A stretch of DNA of 64,000 nucleotides from Paralvinella palmiformis. Taxonomy: Eukaryota; Annelida; Polychaeta; Terebellida; Alvinellidae. Made by a program: the position numbers and the translations under genes. Location of the stretch: assembly GCA_025642065.1 (NCBI GenBank), contig JAODUP010001066.1, forward strand, positions 62,001 through 126,000, written 5' to 3'. Below the pieces are notes generated by a model. The model saw only the letters and a list, made by a program, of their open reading frames with translations, was not told the DNA's origin and did not search any database. Each line of letters starts with the position of its first letter. The first letter of the stretch is position 1. This document shows, piece by piece, positions 26,121 through 39,612 of the stretch.

Positions 26121-29100
26121 ATACGCATACTTCTGATAAAAACAAGACCACTTTCTAGAAAAGAAAGAAAAATTGAGTCATTAATTTTACGAGCTGGTTT
26201 TATCACACCCGTAATAAATGCGATTGATTGTCGCTGAAAAATCCCTATATTTATTAATGTGAGTGCCAATATCTGAAGTATTTAACCAAATTGCACGAAG
26301 ATAGCTTTAAAATACATCTTTGTTTTCAATTTCTGATAATAAATTTACGCAAATTATTTACGTATACAATTATAATGATCATAATAGCCAAACTAGTCAA
26401 TAATATCACATTAATGTAACAGACGTTGTTTCGGTCTTAAGTATTGTTTACTCTCCTTCCCATTAAGGGTTTCTTTTTGAATACCGTTGGAGGAGTAGTG
26501 GCTGTGAAGCAGGACGATGTGTAATATATTAGCCTAAACTGTCAATATTCCTTATTCTGGCTAGATGCCTCTCGTCATTTCGTGTTGGTTTCACAAAATG
26601 GACCGCGGTACTCAACATATTAAATACGAACAGATTTCTTAGATTACTTTTTACTTCTAATAAACGACGAAATAACAAAACACAGAACACAAATGTTCGA
26701 AGTAAATTTTGTTATCCGAAGAAAAGACATTGTTCTCATTGTTACAGGTAAATATGATAAACCGATGAGGATCGTTATGCTCAACAACAATAACAACAAC
26801 AACAACCATTGTTTACACAAACCAGGCTGTATAAATTATGGTAATATGCCCTAAATCAGTTGTCTTTCTAAAGTTTATTACGATTTAATGTTACATTGGA
26901 TAAATTTATTTATTTACATAATAACCTAGATTTCCATGTAGTATTACTTCGTTGCTATTTGCTTTGTATTTGTGTAGCTCTTTATTTACTTAACATATTT
27001 CATATATTCCTTTTCCGATAAATAATCTAATTAGTAAACTGTTAATACAGTACATGCCTTAGATTTAAGTATTTCCAGTTATTTACATTTGCTGGTAAGT
27101 GGACACTGAATTATAAATATAGATGATACTGACTGAGTGATGATCAAAGGGAATACAAAACAAGAAACATCCTTAAGTGCTATTTACGCATAGGTTTATA
27201 AAATATATCATATTTATGTCTTGATTAAACGGAAAATCATACAAATTGCTGCTGATAAGTTAATGTTAAAAATGGTGGCTAACTTTTGAGGAGAAAGGGA
27301 GAAGAGAGTAGGCCACTCCATGCGACTAAAAATATGTTAAATTGTTTTATACATTATTTGATTTAGCAACTTTTGACTCTGAGTATAAATATATATTTTA
27401 GTGGAATTGTTTTATTTTATGAATATTTATTTTAAAGACCCCAGATTATTGAGATAAGACAAATTAAGGCTTCTCAATTTAACATTCCTAACAACTGACT
27501 ACCAAACATATTAGGCCATTGTCATTAAGGAAGTTGAGGTGCCAAAGAAATTTGTTGTCATAAATATATTCATAATCCATGTAATAATATCAATTAAAAT
27601 AAATTAATATTAAAGTTCTAAAATTGATAACTGTTATTAATTTAACGCTGACATCAACTATATATACTTGCTTCAGTTTTGTATAATCAGGTCAGATCTT
27701 TCCAATCCTTATTGATAAGTAACATTAATTCTAATATTACTGACAGGAAACAATTGTTTTTTAAATCGTGAAACATAAGTATATAAACTTTGTAAATCCA
27801 TTTTATCATAACAGAAATAACTATAACTCTATTTACATTGTGTTTAATGCACTACGTCTGTCTGATGGACGGAATTAATATTATTTTATTCTTATGAAAA
27901 GCAGCATTCCTAAAAACCATGATGATAAAATTGTAACAAAAGATGGACTTTGATGCATAACTGTTACTATCTAAAAACAATATATGTGGTCAATAAGATC
28001 TTGCTTTGATAAAACAAAAAGGTAGAAATAATGTATAACTTTAGGACAAATTGGATCATTGATAATTACTTTAATGTTTGGTTTGAATTACCTGTATATA
28101 GGTTTCAAATAAAACTCAAAAATCTATCGATTCAGCTAACGTGATCAAGCAACAGATACAATAAATCAACTTAGACGCCAATTTCAAATTATTTATCTCT
28201 TTTGATAACTATTCTACTTCAGTGTTATTATAAATAAAGAATAGCTGCCTATAATATATAGAAAGGAAGAAAGGAAATACATTTATGCCTTTAATTGGGC
28301 ATACTATGTTCTGATTTTCAAAAGGACAGTGACCACTATTTAGGCGTAACATCTCATATTCAAATATTCGCTAAAATCTTCTGATATGCTCCTCAGGGAG
28401 CATCCCCAAATACATGTATTACTGGTAATTGAACCTATGCCTGAATGTTTCTTGGTGCACTGCTATACACACTAAAAGTATCAGAATACAGAAATATTAT
28501 GAGAAATCTATGATAGTAATAACTGATATGACAAAATGGCAGCATCTAGTATAAAGAAAGATATTAAATAATAACCTACTTATTTTCAATAACTAATCAC
28601 ATGTTAGGTCATCAGACTTATTAATTGCTGGCAACTTTCAATATGAACGATTCCTTATAATGTACTACTTACATTTTATTTCTAACTATTATTCTGTTAG
28701 ATGTAAAACTGTACTTGACAATTGAGGGGTTTTTGATGGCAAAAGAGTCACATTCCTCAATGTTTTTCTGAACATATTTCCTTCACGTCTACGAGGTTTC
28801 CTGAATTATCCCATTTGAATTTTTTAAACATATCGTTCTTCTGAGATGTAATTTAATTAAATCATCAAAATGCAGAGGTCTTGTTATTTATTTGAAAATT
28901 AATTGGATATGATTTTGTTTCAGTGAAACTCCAGACTGTTAGAAAGAAGAAAAAAACTGAAATTAAATCGATAAATAATTTTTAAAAATTATTATTTGCT
29001 TCGATAATGAAATTACTAATTATACTTCACAATGGCGTGACTGGATAATAGCATCAGTCCAAATATTACCAAAAATTGTAAATTTTTCAATCTGTGCAAT

Positions 29101-29160
29101 ATCGTGATAATAATTTATTTCTAATAGTACTATCCCTCATTAAAATACAACTTTATGAAT

Positions 29161-29165
<5 letters not shown>
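26119..29165. other. 3-kb AT-rich stretch, no recognised feature
   Basis: I read both strands and found no domain, RNA or repeat I can name. There is a short (AAC)n run near 26790-26810. This is the longest quiet part of the window. Confidence 0.5.

Positions 29166-29230
<65 letters not shown>
29166..29230. repeat. (TA)n microsatellite
   Basis: About 65 bases of TA. Confidence 0.97.
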
Positions 29231-29234
<4 letters not shown>

Positions 29235-29474
29235 TACTACAACATTGTTAATGCTATTGGTGGATTTCTATTCCTGAGTCATGAGTGCTTATTATGCTTT
29301 AAGAGCATACCGTGCCTGCTACATTCATTTAAATGCTGGATAACCAGGCCAAACACATAAACTGCGTCCCTACAAAGACGCAAATAGGGCACGGGATATA
29401 CAGCTCTAGATCAACTTTTCATAGAATGCGCGGACCAGAAAATATAGACACAAAAGAGAGAACATCTCAACACA

Positions 29475-30345
29475 ACATAATATAATAATAATATTAAAAA
29501 GAATCGAGCTCAGTGGCGCACCTAGTACAGGGGTTGGGCAAACTCATAGTCCGGGTATAAAGCAAAGTTCATCAACAATAATTGTATAGAAAGGAAACTT
29601 AGGAAGGATAAGCGAGTCTGAAAAAGTGAGTTTTCAAATAGTGAAGGAAGAAACTATGCTAGTTGATAACATGTTCAGAGAGTGAATTCCAAAGAGGAGG
29701 CACAGCAACTGAAAAAGCACGAGTCCCAGCATGAGTTTTAACTCTGGGAACAGACAACAAGTGAAAACCAGATGAACGAAGCTATCTGGGCTTGGGTGCT
29801 AAATAAAGCATGGAAAATAGATATGAAGGTTCTCCAGAAGAAAGAGTTTTTTTGATAGGCAATAGTATAGAGTTTGAAAATAGTACGAAATTGAACAGGG
29901 AACCAGTGAAGAGATTTCAGAAGTGGGACAAATTGGGAAAACGGAGGAGACGGTGTGACAACCCTAGCTAAGCAGTTCTCAATACACTGAAGTTTTAGAA
30001 TATCATTAGATGCAATGCTATAAAGAACACAATTGCAGTAATCAAGTCTACTATTAATGAGTGCTATAGCAATGGTTTTGACGACTGAAATAGTAATATA
30101 GCGATGGCTACTGAGAAGGTCACCAACGTGATAGAAGTCAGAGAAATTTGTTTTCTGAAATAAAAATCGCTATCAAATGTAACACCTAGATTACGTACAC
30201 GGTCTGATAGTGTGATGCTATAACTAAGGATGTTCGTAGGGAAGAAATGAGTACGGTTGCTGCGTTGTCTGGATGTACCTATAATGATGCCTTGTGATAT
30301 TTGCTGGAGGGTTGAATACCTCATAAGCATACAAATCCAATACAT
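29475..30345 (-). pseudogene. L2/CR1-like LINE, 3' end (5'-truncated copy)
   Basis: Minus strand, same family as 16.3-19.15 and 35.9-38.8 kb. Frame 30345-30064 has IIIGTSRQRSNRTHFFPTNI, then VRNLGVTFDSDFYFRKQISL, the region after the RT palm. The rest down to 29510 is frame-broken thumb and C-terminal sequence, ending with an AATAATATTATTATTATATT-like tail near 29480-29505. Everything 5' of residue blocks after YADD is absent. Confidence 0.85.
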
Positions 30346-30422
30346 ATTATGACCTACTTGTCACTAATCCTTTATGATAATAAATATTACAAAATTGGTA
30401 AAAAGAAAGCACGAATCTCAAT

Positions 30423-30560
30423 CTCTGGCACGGGCAATGTGAGTTTTAGCTGCGTATAATAAGGCACAGGCACAGAGAATCTCGAACCGTGAAATCAAAC
30501 TCTGGACTTTTCTTCAAGGGACTGAATCCAGTGAACGACTTTTCATGTTGACACATGTGT
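30423..30560 (-). mobile_element. R1-related internal fragment (copy e)
   Basis: TCTGGCACGGGCAATGTGAG followed by a region with CACAGGCACAGAGAATCTCG matches the X/Y junction of R1 copies b-d and the short pieces at 50.94-51.02 and 51.46-51.54 kb. No LTR is attached. Confidence 0.45.
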
Positions 30561-31222
30561 AATGTCTCACCAATCCCTAAGCCGCCAAACAAAAACAAAA
30601 AGCACAGAACACCCAAGTCAGATCACGGCAGTTGTGAGAATGTTTTGATTAATTGCTTGTGCTTTGTTATTCGCGGAGAATCCTATAGGCTGTCGCTTAA
30701 TCAGCCCAGCCTCTGTGTTTTTGGGTGGTTGGGAAACCTCCTCCCCCACCACTCACAGGGGATCATTACGGAAAGATGGAGCCGAAATACCGTGAGGGTG
30801 GTCACAGCCAGAATGTTTTACGTCCTCAGTGGGGTCTTTAACATACCCCTTAATTTTTAAAAATCCATTGGAGACGGCATTAATTATCTAGGCAGCCCTA
30901 TTTATAGTTTTTTTTCTCCAATTGCTGTATCTTTCTTCAAAACAATACTATATAAACTATATAACCCAATTGTCACTGCCTTCAAAGGTCAGTTTGTATA
31001 ACGGGCAGTCATCATGAAGCAACTATTATTAAAACTGTTAGTTTAATTACTAGGAAAAGACTGACATCTGCGCTGAAGCAGACCGTAATAGCGCGTCATA
31101 ACTTCGGTACTGTTAAAACTAGGTTAACATTTTCAAACCTGACCTAATATCTGCTGTTCAAACATATTGTAGTAATAACGTTCTTAAATGTGTGGGGGGG
31201 AGAAAGGGGGAGTGAGACAGAC

Positions 31223-31226
<4 letters not shown>
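30561..31226. other. no recognised gene; GC-richer patch 30640-30850
   Basis: The plus frame 30555-30860 (101 codons) covers the GC-richer patch. It has a Trp-Leu-Gly-Asn run but no family I recognise. It is possibly an old repeat. Confidence 0.35.
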
Positions 31227-31275
<49 letters not shown>

Positions 31276-31276
31276 T
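31227..31276. repeat. (TA)n-(GA)n microsatellite
   Basis: TA array then GA array. Confidence 0.9.
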
Positions 31277-32276
31277 TCTCTACTCAATCAAATCCTATAC
31301 CAATCGTAACTAATATCAATATGAAATATCAATATCAATAAGTAATATATTGATTTGTGGTTGTTGTTATTGGTGTTGTTATTGTTGTTATTGTTGTTGT
31401 TTCACTTTGCTCGAGTATTGTTTTCGTACCAAAACGCTTCCCACGTAATGTTGCGTGGCATTACCAGTACTTTCACCTGATGACCTAAATATATTATGAC
31501 GTCATCATAAGATGTTTACTCTCGACGTTTCTTCATGCGCTGAATAAACAAGTACTCGTTGTTTACAGCCTGATGTAAACTTTGCCCTTTCTTCGAATCT
31601 TCCACAATTCTTTTTTTTTAATTTCAATTATCTTAAGTAAGATATTTCAAAAAGATGCAACAACATGCATGGAATTTAGCATTTCTTGTCAGATGGTAAG
31701 GCTTAAAGGACGCACGCGGGCCTACTTTAATGCTACCACAGATTAAACACACGTACATGTACGTGTACATTTACATACTACAGCTATATATAAAACCATA
31801 GTTGTTAGTATGTGAGTGGGGAAAGAAGTATGTTATCAATATTCATGAAGATTTGTTTCTACTAGACAACTGTAGTTCCGTTGACTCCCTGATACATTAA
31901 CGTTGTCATCTGGGAATCTATATACTGTCGTTAAGATAAAGAAACACACACATACACACGCACCCACGGGGGGGGCGCACACGCACACATAGACATATAC
32001 ACACATACACACACACACATTTTTGGGACAAATGAATTAACGTAAATGATCATTTCCCATCAGAATGCAATGCTAGCTGTTACAATATTAAGAAGATTGA
32101 ATCTGTGTTGAACATGTTACCATTATAGATTAGAGGTGAGTCATCTACTGAAAATAGTATATCTGTTCCAAAACTATTTTATTCTAGATTGATTTCATTA
32201 GTAAATAATATTGATTTGGTCTTATTTCGGGTATCAGTGTACATCGGCTTTGTATGGTTCCTGCTAGTAAGGACAG

Positions 32277-32308
<32 letters not shown>

Positions 32309-33364
32309 GGGGGGTATATATGTGTATGGCTTCAACGTTGCTTCTTCCCACTACCGGAAGTCAGTGTTTTCGTGTCAGGTCAATCAATGGTCAAGGTGAA
32401 CAATATTTTAAACGTATATTCACTAAAGTGTGTGTGTGTGTGTGCGTGTGCGTGCGCACGCGCATGTTTGTATGTCTGTATGTATGTATATGTGCGTATG
32501 TTTGTGTGTGCGTGTGTGTGTCTGTTTGTGTGTGCAGTGAAAATCAAACAAACTATTATATAACTAATAGCGATGAATAAGTCTGATATAAATTTATAGC
32601 GACGATGACAAGGAGGACAACCAGAATGATGATGATGATGAGGAGGAGGAGGAGGAGGGGGGAGGAGAATGTTAATAATGATAAAAACAACAACAACAAT
32701 AATAATAATAATAATTAACATTATTTAGCTCTTCATGTCAAATCATTACATTGTTTTTATCATATTATGAAATATTTGTTGTCATTTCAGTCATCATGTA
32801 AAAAGGCTATGATCTCTTTTACTACACAAACGTCATATTTATTCTATTCCTTGTATATAAATTATTTGACATAAAGGCTACGGTATACGCATGACTCGTC
32901 TAATTACGGAGACCTGATGAGAAATAGTTCTGAAGATAGTCGCCTCTAGCTTTTGTCAACAGCCTATATTAGATTAGAGATGAGTTTTCTGTATTGTTTC
33001 CGGATAATTTTGCGACCATTATGTTATTTTATTTTTACAGAATTATGTATTTTTATAATGGCTCCGATTTACTGAGAGTAAATTTAGATTGTTAATTGTT
33101 TGTCAGGTAATGGATAACCTAGGTGTACTTTATTGTACTTTGTCAGCTATTCTTTACTCTGATTCGCTTATTAGTCTCTATTTAAAAAGAGAATCAGTTC
33201 CTTTATATATAGGTATAGATATATAGGTATATAGCTAAATACATAGACAAGCAGATATATATATATCTATGTATCAAGATAGATAGATATATAAATATAT
33301 ATATAGATAGATACAGTATCAAAGTAAAATTATTTAGATCATTCATTTTTGCAATGTCTATGGC
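31277..33364. other. no gene; several short microsatellites
   Basis: TTG-rich 31365-31402, (TA)n 32280-32308, GT/GC-rich 32426-32535, (GAT/GAG)n 32625-32665 and (AAT)n 32690-32716. No coding sequence recognised. Confidence 0.55.
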
Positions 33365-33757
33365 TGTCATTTGTGGTCAACGTATAAACATTATACATAT
33401 AATCGTATTGTAGTAGCCCTTAATTATATATACAGAAAATTATTTGGTATTTTAAGGGGGAGAGCTTGTCTGCAATTTATGTCAATAATAATATTGATTC
33501 ATTTGGGGGCTAGTTTGCAAAACCTGTATAGTTTTAAAACGTGTTTATGTGATACTAGCAACTTGCTAGTATAATGTATTGTTTCTAGTTTGTTTTATTA
33601 TCATTCTAGCTCTATGCAGGATGGAAGAAAATACTAAATTTTTAATTTGTTTATCATTTGTTTATCATGTATATTATATACCTTACTGTATAATAAATCA
33701 TATGTATATGGAATTTAATATTCTGAAATAAATTGATTGAATTCAATTGAATAGCAT
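33365..33757 (+). pseudogene. LINE 3' end fragment
   Basis: The frame 33371-33574 contains RIVVALNYIYRKLFGILRGR, typical of the C-terminal thumb of Jockey/CR1-type LINEs (NDIYRKLF-like). The adjacent shifted frame has SLSAIYVNNNIDSFG. It ends with TCTGAAATAAATTGATTGAA at about 33722-33741, a common LINE 3' tail followed by ATTGA-like repeats. Strongly 5'-truncated and frame-broken. Confidence 0.7.
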
Positions 33758-34267
33758 TTATGCCTCCCTGTCGTTTCTTTTGTCTTCAATCTAGCTAACC
33801 TCTTATTATGAAGAAATGATGCTCTGCTCCAGACAGTAGACAGGGGATAACTATATCTCTTCCGAAAATCATACGCCTCGTCGAGGTTACTTTTAATATA
33901 ATATTTATTTTATTTCTAGGGAAAGCCGAGATTTAATATAATTTATGAATGCCCGTTTAACGTTTTTAACCATTACTTATTTGTATTACTTTTATGTTGT
34001 TATACTCATAAAAAGGTCTTTGATTTAATTAATGATTCTCTAAGAGAAGCTAATACTCTATTGTTTATATAATGATACCATTCGTTTCGTTCTTATAATG
34101 ATATAAACATCATCAGTTAGATTGATGCTATTATATTAAGATCAAGCTTTATTCTATTATATTGTGTTATAATGATAGTGAGGGGATTCATCATTGCCGA
34201 GATGCCGTTTCAGAATCTTCCTAAACCACGAATGTTACTTTGTCTTTGTAGAGATAGATTGGCAGAA
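33758..34267. other. no recognised feature
   Basis: AT-rich linker. Confidence 0.5.
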
Positions 34268-34362
<95 letters not shown>

Positions 34363-34382
34363 TAGGCAGATAGGCAGACAGG

Positions 34383-34417
<35 letters not shown>
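34268..34417. repeat. (CAGA)n-(TAGA)n tetranucleotide array
   Basis: About 95 bases of CAGA repeats followed by a mixed zone and about 35 bases of TAGA. Confidence 0.97.
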
Positions 34418-35323
34418 GGGAGATAGAGATAGAAAGCGAGAGTTCGAGAGAGAGTTTATTAGTAAGACATTACTCTGAGCCATCCCATTTAAGACAGAAA
34501 TATTTATATCTGGAATATATCGGACAATTGAAACATGATGTTTTCTATGAGATTATAAAATTGTATGAAAAACAAATATTATGTCCACATGATGTTTAAC
34601 TTAGCGACGTGTCATATGTCATTAGGAAACTGAAAGTATTAAACATAATTAGTATTAAACTTGTAATAAAAGAATTTCACAATTTAATGACTGATTGAAT
34701 CTTCTTAGAATAAATAAATCTTTACAGATGTGTATGTAATATTCACTGATAGTTATTCTATAAATTTGTTATAAACGAGTACAATATCCGGTCTCTGCTT
34801 TACTTCTTATCATCTTCTTAAAATGGGATATAAGGATGTGCTCTGAATAATCCAATTACGAAAGTGATTAATCATTTATTATCTATGGATCTCTTTCACA
34901 TTTTCATTAAAGTTTTCCTAGCGAAAACGTGAAAACAATTTTCATGTCATGTTTTAAAGAAAAAAACATCTGAAATTTGTAATCTTGTCCACAAATACAG
35001 ATTACATTAGTTAGTTAGTTACATTACCCAAAATATAAATATTTATGGAATAGTACTGTTAATGGATTACGGCAGGTTCGGGATAAAACGTATCAATTGA
35101 TTTCCGTATGATAATATTACTGATCATTCTGAACCTGTCTACCTGTAATGGATAGAGCTGAGTATAATGTGTTTTTCCACATCAAATGATGTATTACATC
35201 TCTCAAGCAAAATTTTCAATGGTTATTGTCTAACTGTGATCACTTAAAAGGAATATATCGTAAAGGTCACTTTATATAGTATATAATATATTTGTATATA
35301 CGTTCTTCTTCCTTTGGTAACCT
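34418..35323. other. no recognised feature
   Basis: AT-rich sequence, nothing named. Confidence 0.5.
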
Positions 35324-35482
35324 GGGCGCCTTCGTTGTCTAGCGGTAACCTCGGCGTTGGCATATCTGAAGGTCGTTTCATCTTTGCCTTCACTTCATTA
35401 CCTTTGGAGGTCACTCGGTCCATTTAGCCTACCATGTGCACAAAAGTGGCCGTAAAACATCAATCATCATTATCATCCTTGG
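35324..35482 (+). mobile_element. tRNA-derived SINE (copy 1, B box deleted)
   Basis: Starts with GGGCGCCTTCGTTGTCTAGC, matching the head of the 53.3-kb copy (GGCGCCTCCGTGGTCTAGC). It then jumps to GGCATATCTGAAGG, so about 40 bp including the B box are missing. The rest, with CATTACCTTTGGAGGTC, TTTAGCCTACCATGTGCAC and GGCCGTAAAACATC, matches closely and ends in an (ATC)n tail. No target-site duplication was located with certainty. Confidence 0.8.
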
Positions 35483-35826
35483 GCAATCTGGAACGTTGCA
35501 TTACCAATATTGGCTATCAGCAACCTAAGACGGTCTGAAACTTAATGATAACAAAATAAATATTATCTATTTAGACTCACAACATTAAGTGAAATATATA
35601 AAAAGACTTCAACTAATCTTTCGATGCCTTCATTATCGTGTATTAATTCAGCCCAAATTTACAAACTTCATGAGTAGATAATGTTACAAAATTTATTTAA
35701 TCCGAGGAATAATGTTTTGGAAAGATAAAATGTCACAACATTTTACTGTAAGAACAGTGGATTAAAATATAAATAATTCAAAATTAGTATTATTAGTATT
35801 TGTTAATTAATTATTATTATGTTTAG
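35483..35826. other. no recognised feature
   Basis: AT-rich linker between the SINE and the LINE tail. Confidence 0.5.
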
Positions 35827-35829
35827 TAA

Positions 35830-35862
<33 letters not shown>

Positions 35863-35910
35863 CAATAGTAGTAGTAGTAGTAGTAGTTATAATAATAATA
35901 ACAACAACAA
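35827..35910 (-). repeat. (TAG)n/(TAA)n array at the LINE 3' end
   Basis: Trinucleotide array directly next to the 3' end of the minus-strand LINE, which on that strand reads GCGCTATGGAAGTTTGTTG and then TTATTATT. It probably expanded from the LINE tail. Confidence 0.7.
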
Positions 35911-38800
35911 ACTTCCATAGCGCCAATATGCTCGAAAAGAATCGAGCTAAGTGCCTCACCTGGTACAGGGATTGGGCAATCTCATAGTCAAGGTAAGATT
36001 CAAAAGTCTGAAAAGGTGAGTTTTCAAATGGTGACGGAAAGAAACCATACTTAACATGTTTAGAGAGTGAGTTCCAAACAGTAGGGACAGCAACTGAAGA
36101 AAAAAACACCCGTTCCAGTATGAGTTTTAACCCTGGGAAGAGACAAGTGAAAACCAGATGAACGGAGCTCTCTGCTAGAGTGGCTGCTAGAGAAATCATG
36201 GAACAAAGATAAGAATTTCTCCGGAAGAAAGAGTTTGATAAGCAAAGGTACAGAGTTTGAAAATGATGAATATGGCGAAGGTCACGAATATGGTAGAAGC
36301 ATCAGCGAGATGTCAGAAAATAATGTTTCTGAAATTAAATTCAGTATCAAATGTAGCAGCACTATTAAGCAGAGTGTGTGGTGGTGTGATGCCATGCTTA
36401 AGGGTGGGTATAGGGAAGAAACGAGAAAATTAGCTGCGTTGTACCTATAACGATGAAATCTGTTTTGTCTGCGTTGAGCCTAAATCAATTGTCACCTAGC
36501 TTTGTAAGAGAAAGATATGTGTCTGCTGTAGATAAAGATATGTATACTTGGGTCTCATCTGCATATAAATGATGGTCTAATTTGTAGTTGTGAATAAGAT
36601 AGATTAGTTTAACAGAGTAAACAACAGCAGTCCAAGAACAGAGCCTTGGAGAATGCCGCAAAACATTGGAACAGCTTGCTCGCTTGCTTGTAGTTCGGGG
36701 GTAACCTGGCTGTCGCTTGTTTGGCACAGCCTATTGGAACTCCCTTTGAAAACCGTTTCTTATTTATATTGATTGAAACCTATTTGCTGAGAAAGTGCTG
36801 GCCCCGATATGCCATATCAATCAGAGAGGCTATCTAGAAGAACATAATAATTAATGGTGTCAAAAGCAGATAAATATAATAGCGTTAGTGTTGTGACCTT
36901 TCCTATGTCTATGTTTAGTGCTATGTCGTTGTGAACTTTCAGTAGAGCCGTTTCTGTAGAGTGAGATTGTTTGTAAGTGGACGGAAAAACATTAGAGAAG
37001 TGATACAATTTAGGTGAACATTCAAACGACTGGATATGACTTTTTCTAATACTTTAAATATGAAATATAGATTAGAAATAGGTCTATAGCTGTTTAGGTC
37101 ATTGGCTGGTAAAAATGGTTTCTTAAGAAGAGGATTTACTTGGATATGTTTAAAATGAGAAGGGAACACCTCAGGCTTAGTGATAAATTTATTATCTTGG
37201 AAATTGGAAGAATTATTAGTGTGTGAAGACAGGGTTTTAGCATAAATGTAAAGAGAGTTCTCCGGACTAATTAGGGGATGATGAAATCAGTTTATCAACT
37301 TCAATAGGTGAAGCTTGTTTAAACACTGTACAACTGGATAATCAATATTACACCTGGAAGCACGAGCTTGGAAAGAAGCAAGAATTATGGCGATATTATC
37401 CCTGAAATGTCTGGAAAACGAATTGCAGAGTGAATTAATGGAATGATGAGCGGGCAGAGAAACAAGAGCCTTTCTATGGAGAGTCCTATTTACACAGCTC
37501 CAGAGTTGATGGGGATTATCAGCGTTGTTTGATATCATGTTCCTATAAAAGTCAAATTTTAGGTTTAGTCACGAGTCTATTGCAGAAATGGCTTTTTTTA
37601 GTATCTATATACCCGTTAAGTTGTGTGCATAATTATTTCCATATGCATTCTAAATAGCGGCGACATATTTTACCATTAATAATATCAAGGGACATCCAAG
37701 ATGCAGGTGGTTTAACTTCTACCGAATTTTGATCTGACAGGTGCGTGTTTATCAAGTAAACATTAATGCCTAAAATTTTAATATTGTGAGTGTACCGATA
37801 AAGAGTCCACAGTATTATGCTTTCATGTTATTTCAGCTATGACAGTGAAATGATCCGATAAACCATCTGTGGGAGTTAGTGTATGAATAGAGTTAGGCGT
37901 AGATCGGCTTAAGAGGATATTAGGCCAGTGACGATGAGAGTGTGTGAAGAAAGAAACGTGTTGTATTTTAGTCAAAATATGCTTTGTAGTAAAGTTTTGT
38001 AGTAAATCATGGAAGTTAACAAAGAAGGATGAAGTCATTCCAGGAGGGCGATAGAGACTTAGGAAGTAACCAGTAAATTAACAGCCAGAAATTTCCAATC
38101 CAGATAAATTGGAACAGAATGAGACTTTAAATTTATTGGACACCAGAAACCCAACACCACCACCACTGAAGCCAAGTCTCAGTGAGTTCGGAAATATCCA
38201 ATTTCTTAGATATGACCAAGTCTGGAATACTGGCTAATTTAATATCGAGGGACATAACGTTGCTGGTAGCCAAGCAGGTAATTTGCAAGACAGGAGGACC
38301 TGGATTCATATGGATGTCACCTGGTAGTAGTATACAAAGTGTGAACAATATTCCGAGATTTAGTTATACGCATAGGACTGTGAGGAGATGGTAAAGTTAT
38401 CACTCTGCTGGACCTATTAGACTTTAATTTAGAAACAGTTTCTCAGATGGGATCAGATATATAATAGGCTAAGATATAGTTTTTATTTAGGATGAGTTTG
38501 ACATCAGCATAGGATACATGTACCTCTCTATCTATAGTAATACACGACTTGTGTAGGGTTAGTTAAAATGACCGGTTATGTGCAATGGGGTCTACAAGTG
38601 ATGAAAATTAACAAATATTGGAAAATGAATTTCCTATGAAGGTAAGAGGGGTAATGTGCCGTCGTTTGGGTGTGAAAACAACTAGAACACTAACAGAAAC
38701 AGAAAACCGACTGGGAAAACCAACTAGGAAAACGACCTGAAAAATACATTGGAAACAACTTGAAAAGCAACCAGGAAATAATTCGAAAAGCAAACAGCTA
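35911..38800 (-). pseudogene. L2/CR1-like LINE, longest copy (endonuclease + RT)
   Basis: Minus strand. 38348-38133 holds the start of the ORF2-like region, LLPGDIHMNPGPP then ISELTETWL of the APE endonuclease. 38038-37823 is its middle, with TPTDGLSDHFTVIAEIT carrying the SDHF catalytic motif. 37538-37287 is the linker (NRTLHRKALVSLP). 37169-36939 is the RT fingers (NSYRPISNLYF). 37008-36817 is motif A, altered (LYLSAFDTINY). 36727-36485 has the YADD position changed to YADE. 36199-35807 is the C-terminal end. Upstream, 38700-38400 has shifted-frame ORF1-like sequence and 38701-38800 a degenerate 12-bp tandem repeat. It is full of frameshifts and clearly inactive. Confidence 0.9.
38701..38800 (-). 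repeat. degenerate ~12-bp tandem repeat upstream of the LINE
   Basis: About eight units of the pattern GAAAACCAACTAG or GAAAACGACCTG, each 11-13 bases, with growing divergence. It may be part of the LINE 5' UTR. Confidence 0.6.
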
Positions 38801-39530
38801 GAACATTTCTAGTAGTTACTTTTCGTAGTACTGAACTAATTGAGGAGACAATATATAAAAACTGGCGACGCGACCAAGATATTAACCAATTTTAATTATT
38901 ACGATATAAACACCGGCGAAAAGACAAGAAATCGTTTGATAGAAGTAGGGACGACTAAGTACTACTTTTTAGATGTTAACTAAAAACTGTTATGAAACTG
39001 GAGAAAACTAATTTTGTTGTTGTTGGTGGTGTTGTTGTTGTTGGTTGTTGTTGTTGTTGTTGGTATATTATTTTGTTTACCAAATGAAGCTTCTAAAAAG
39101 AACTTGGAATACAGTCATTATTAGGCTATTTCATTCATCAAGTACCTATTTTTTTCCAACATTGTGACAGTTAAGAAAGATGGTGGTTGTGTGTAATGAT
39201 AAATGGGACTCAATTATCAAACGGCACATTAAACAAACTGAACTGCACCATCAGTCCGAAAGAAAGCCAATCCGAAATTGGAGATTTGTTGCTAATATAG
39301 TAATTGATTGAGTGATTTGTTTAAATTGGGATAACATGATAAGAAGAGACTTGTGTTTCCTTTGTCAAGATGGCTGTTCTGAACAGAATTATGAACCAGT
39401 TAATTTAAGAATAATACTGGATATTAGTAATCCTGCAGAATATATTCGAGGCGATCCTCTTTCCTTTTCTCTTTATCATTTGATATACATATACTATCAA
39501 GCTTATGCACGCACACGCGCGCACACGCAC

Positions 39531-39544
<14 letters not shown>
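38801..39544. other. no gene; (GTT)n-like at 39015-39062
   Basis: Otherwise unassigned. Confidence 0.5.
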
Positions 39545-39598
<54 letters not shown>

Positions 39599-39612
39599 GA
39601 GAGAGAGAGAGG
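39545..39612. repeat. (TA)n then (GA)n, preceded by CA-rich run
   Basis: CA-rich 39505-39545, TA 39545-39598, then GAGA to 39612. Confidence 0.95.
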
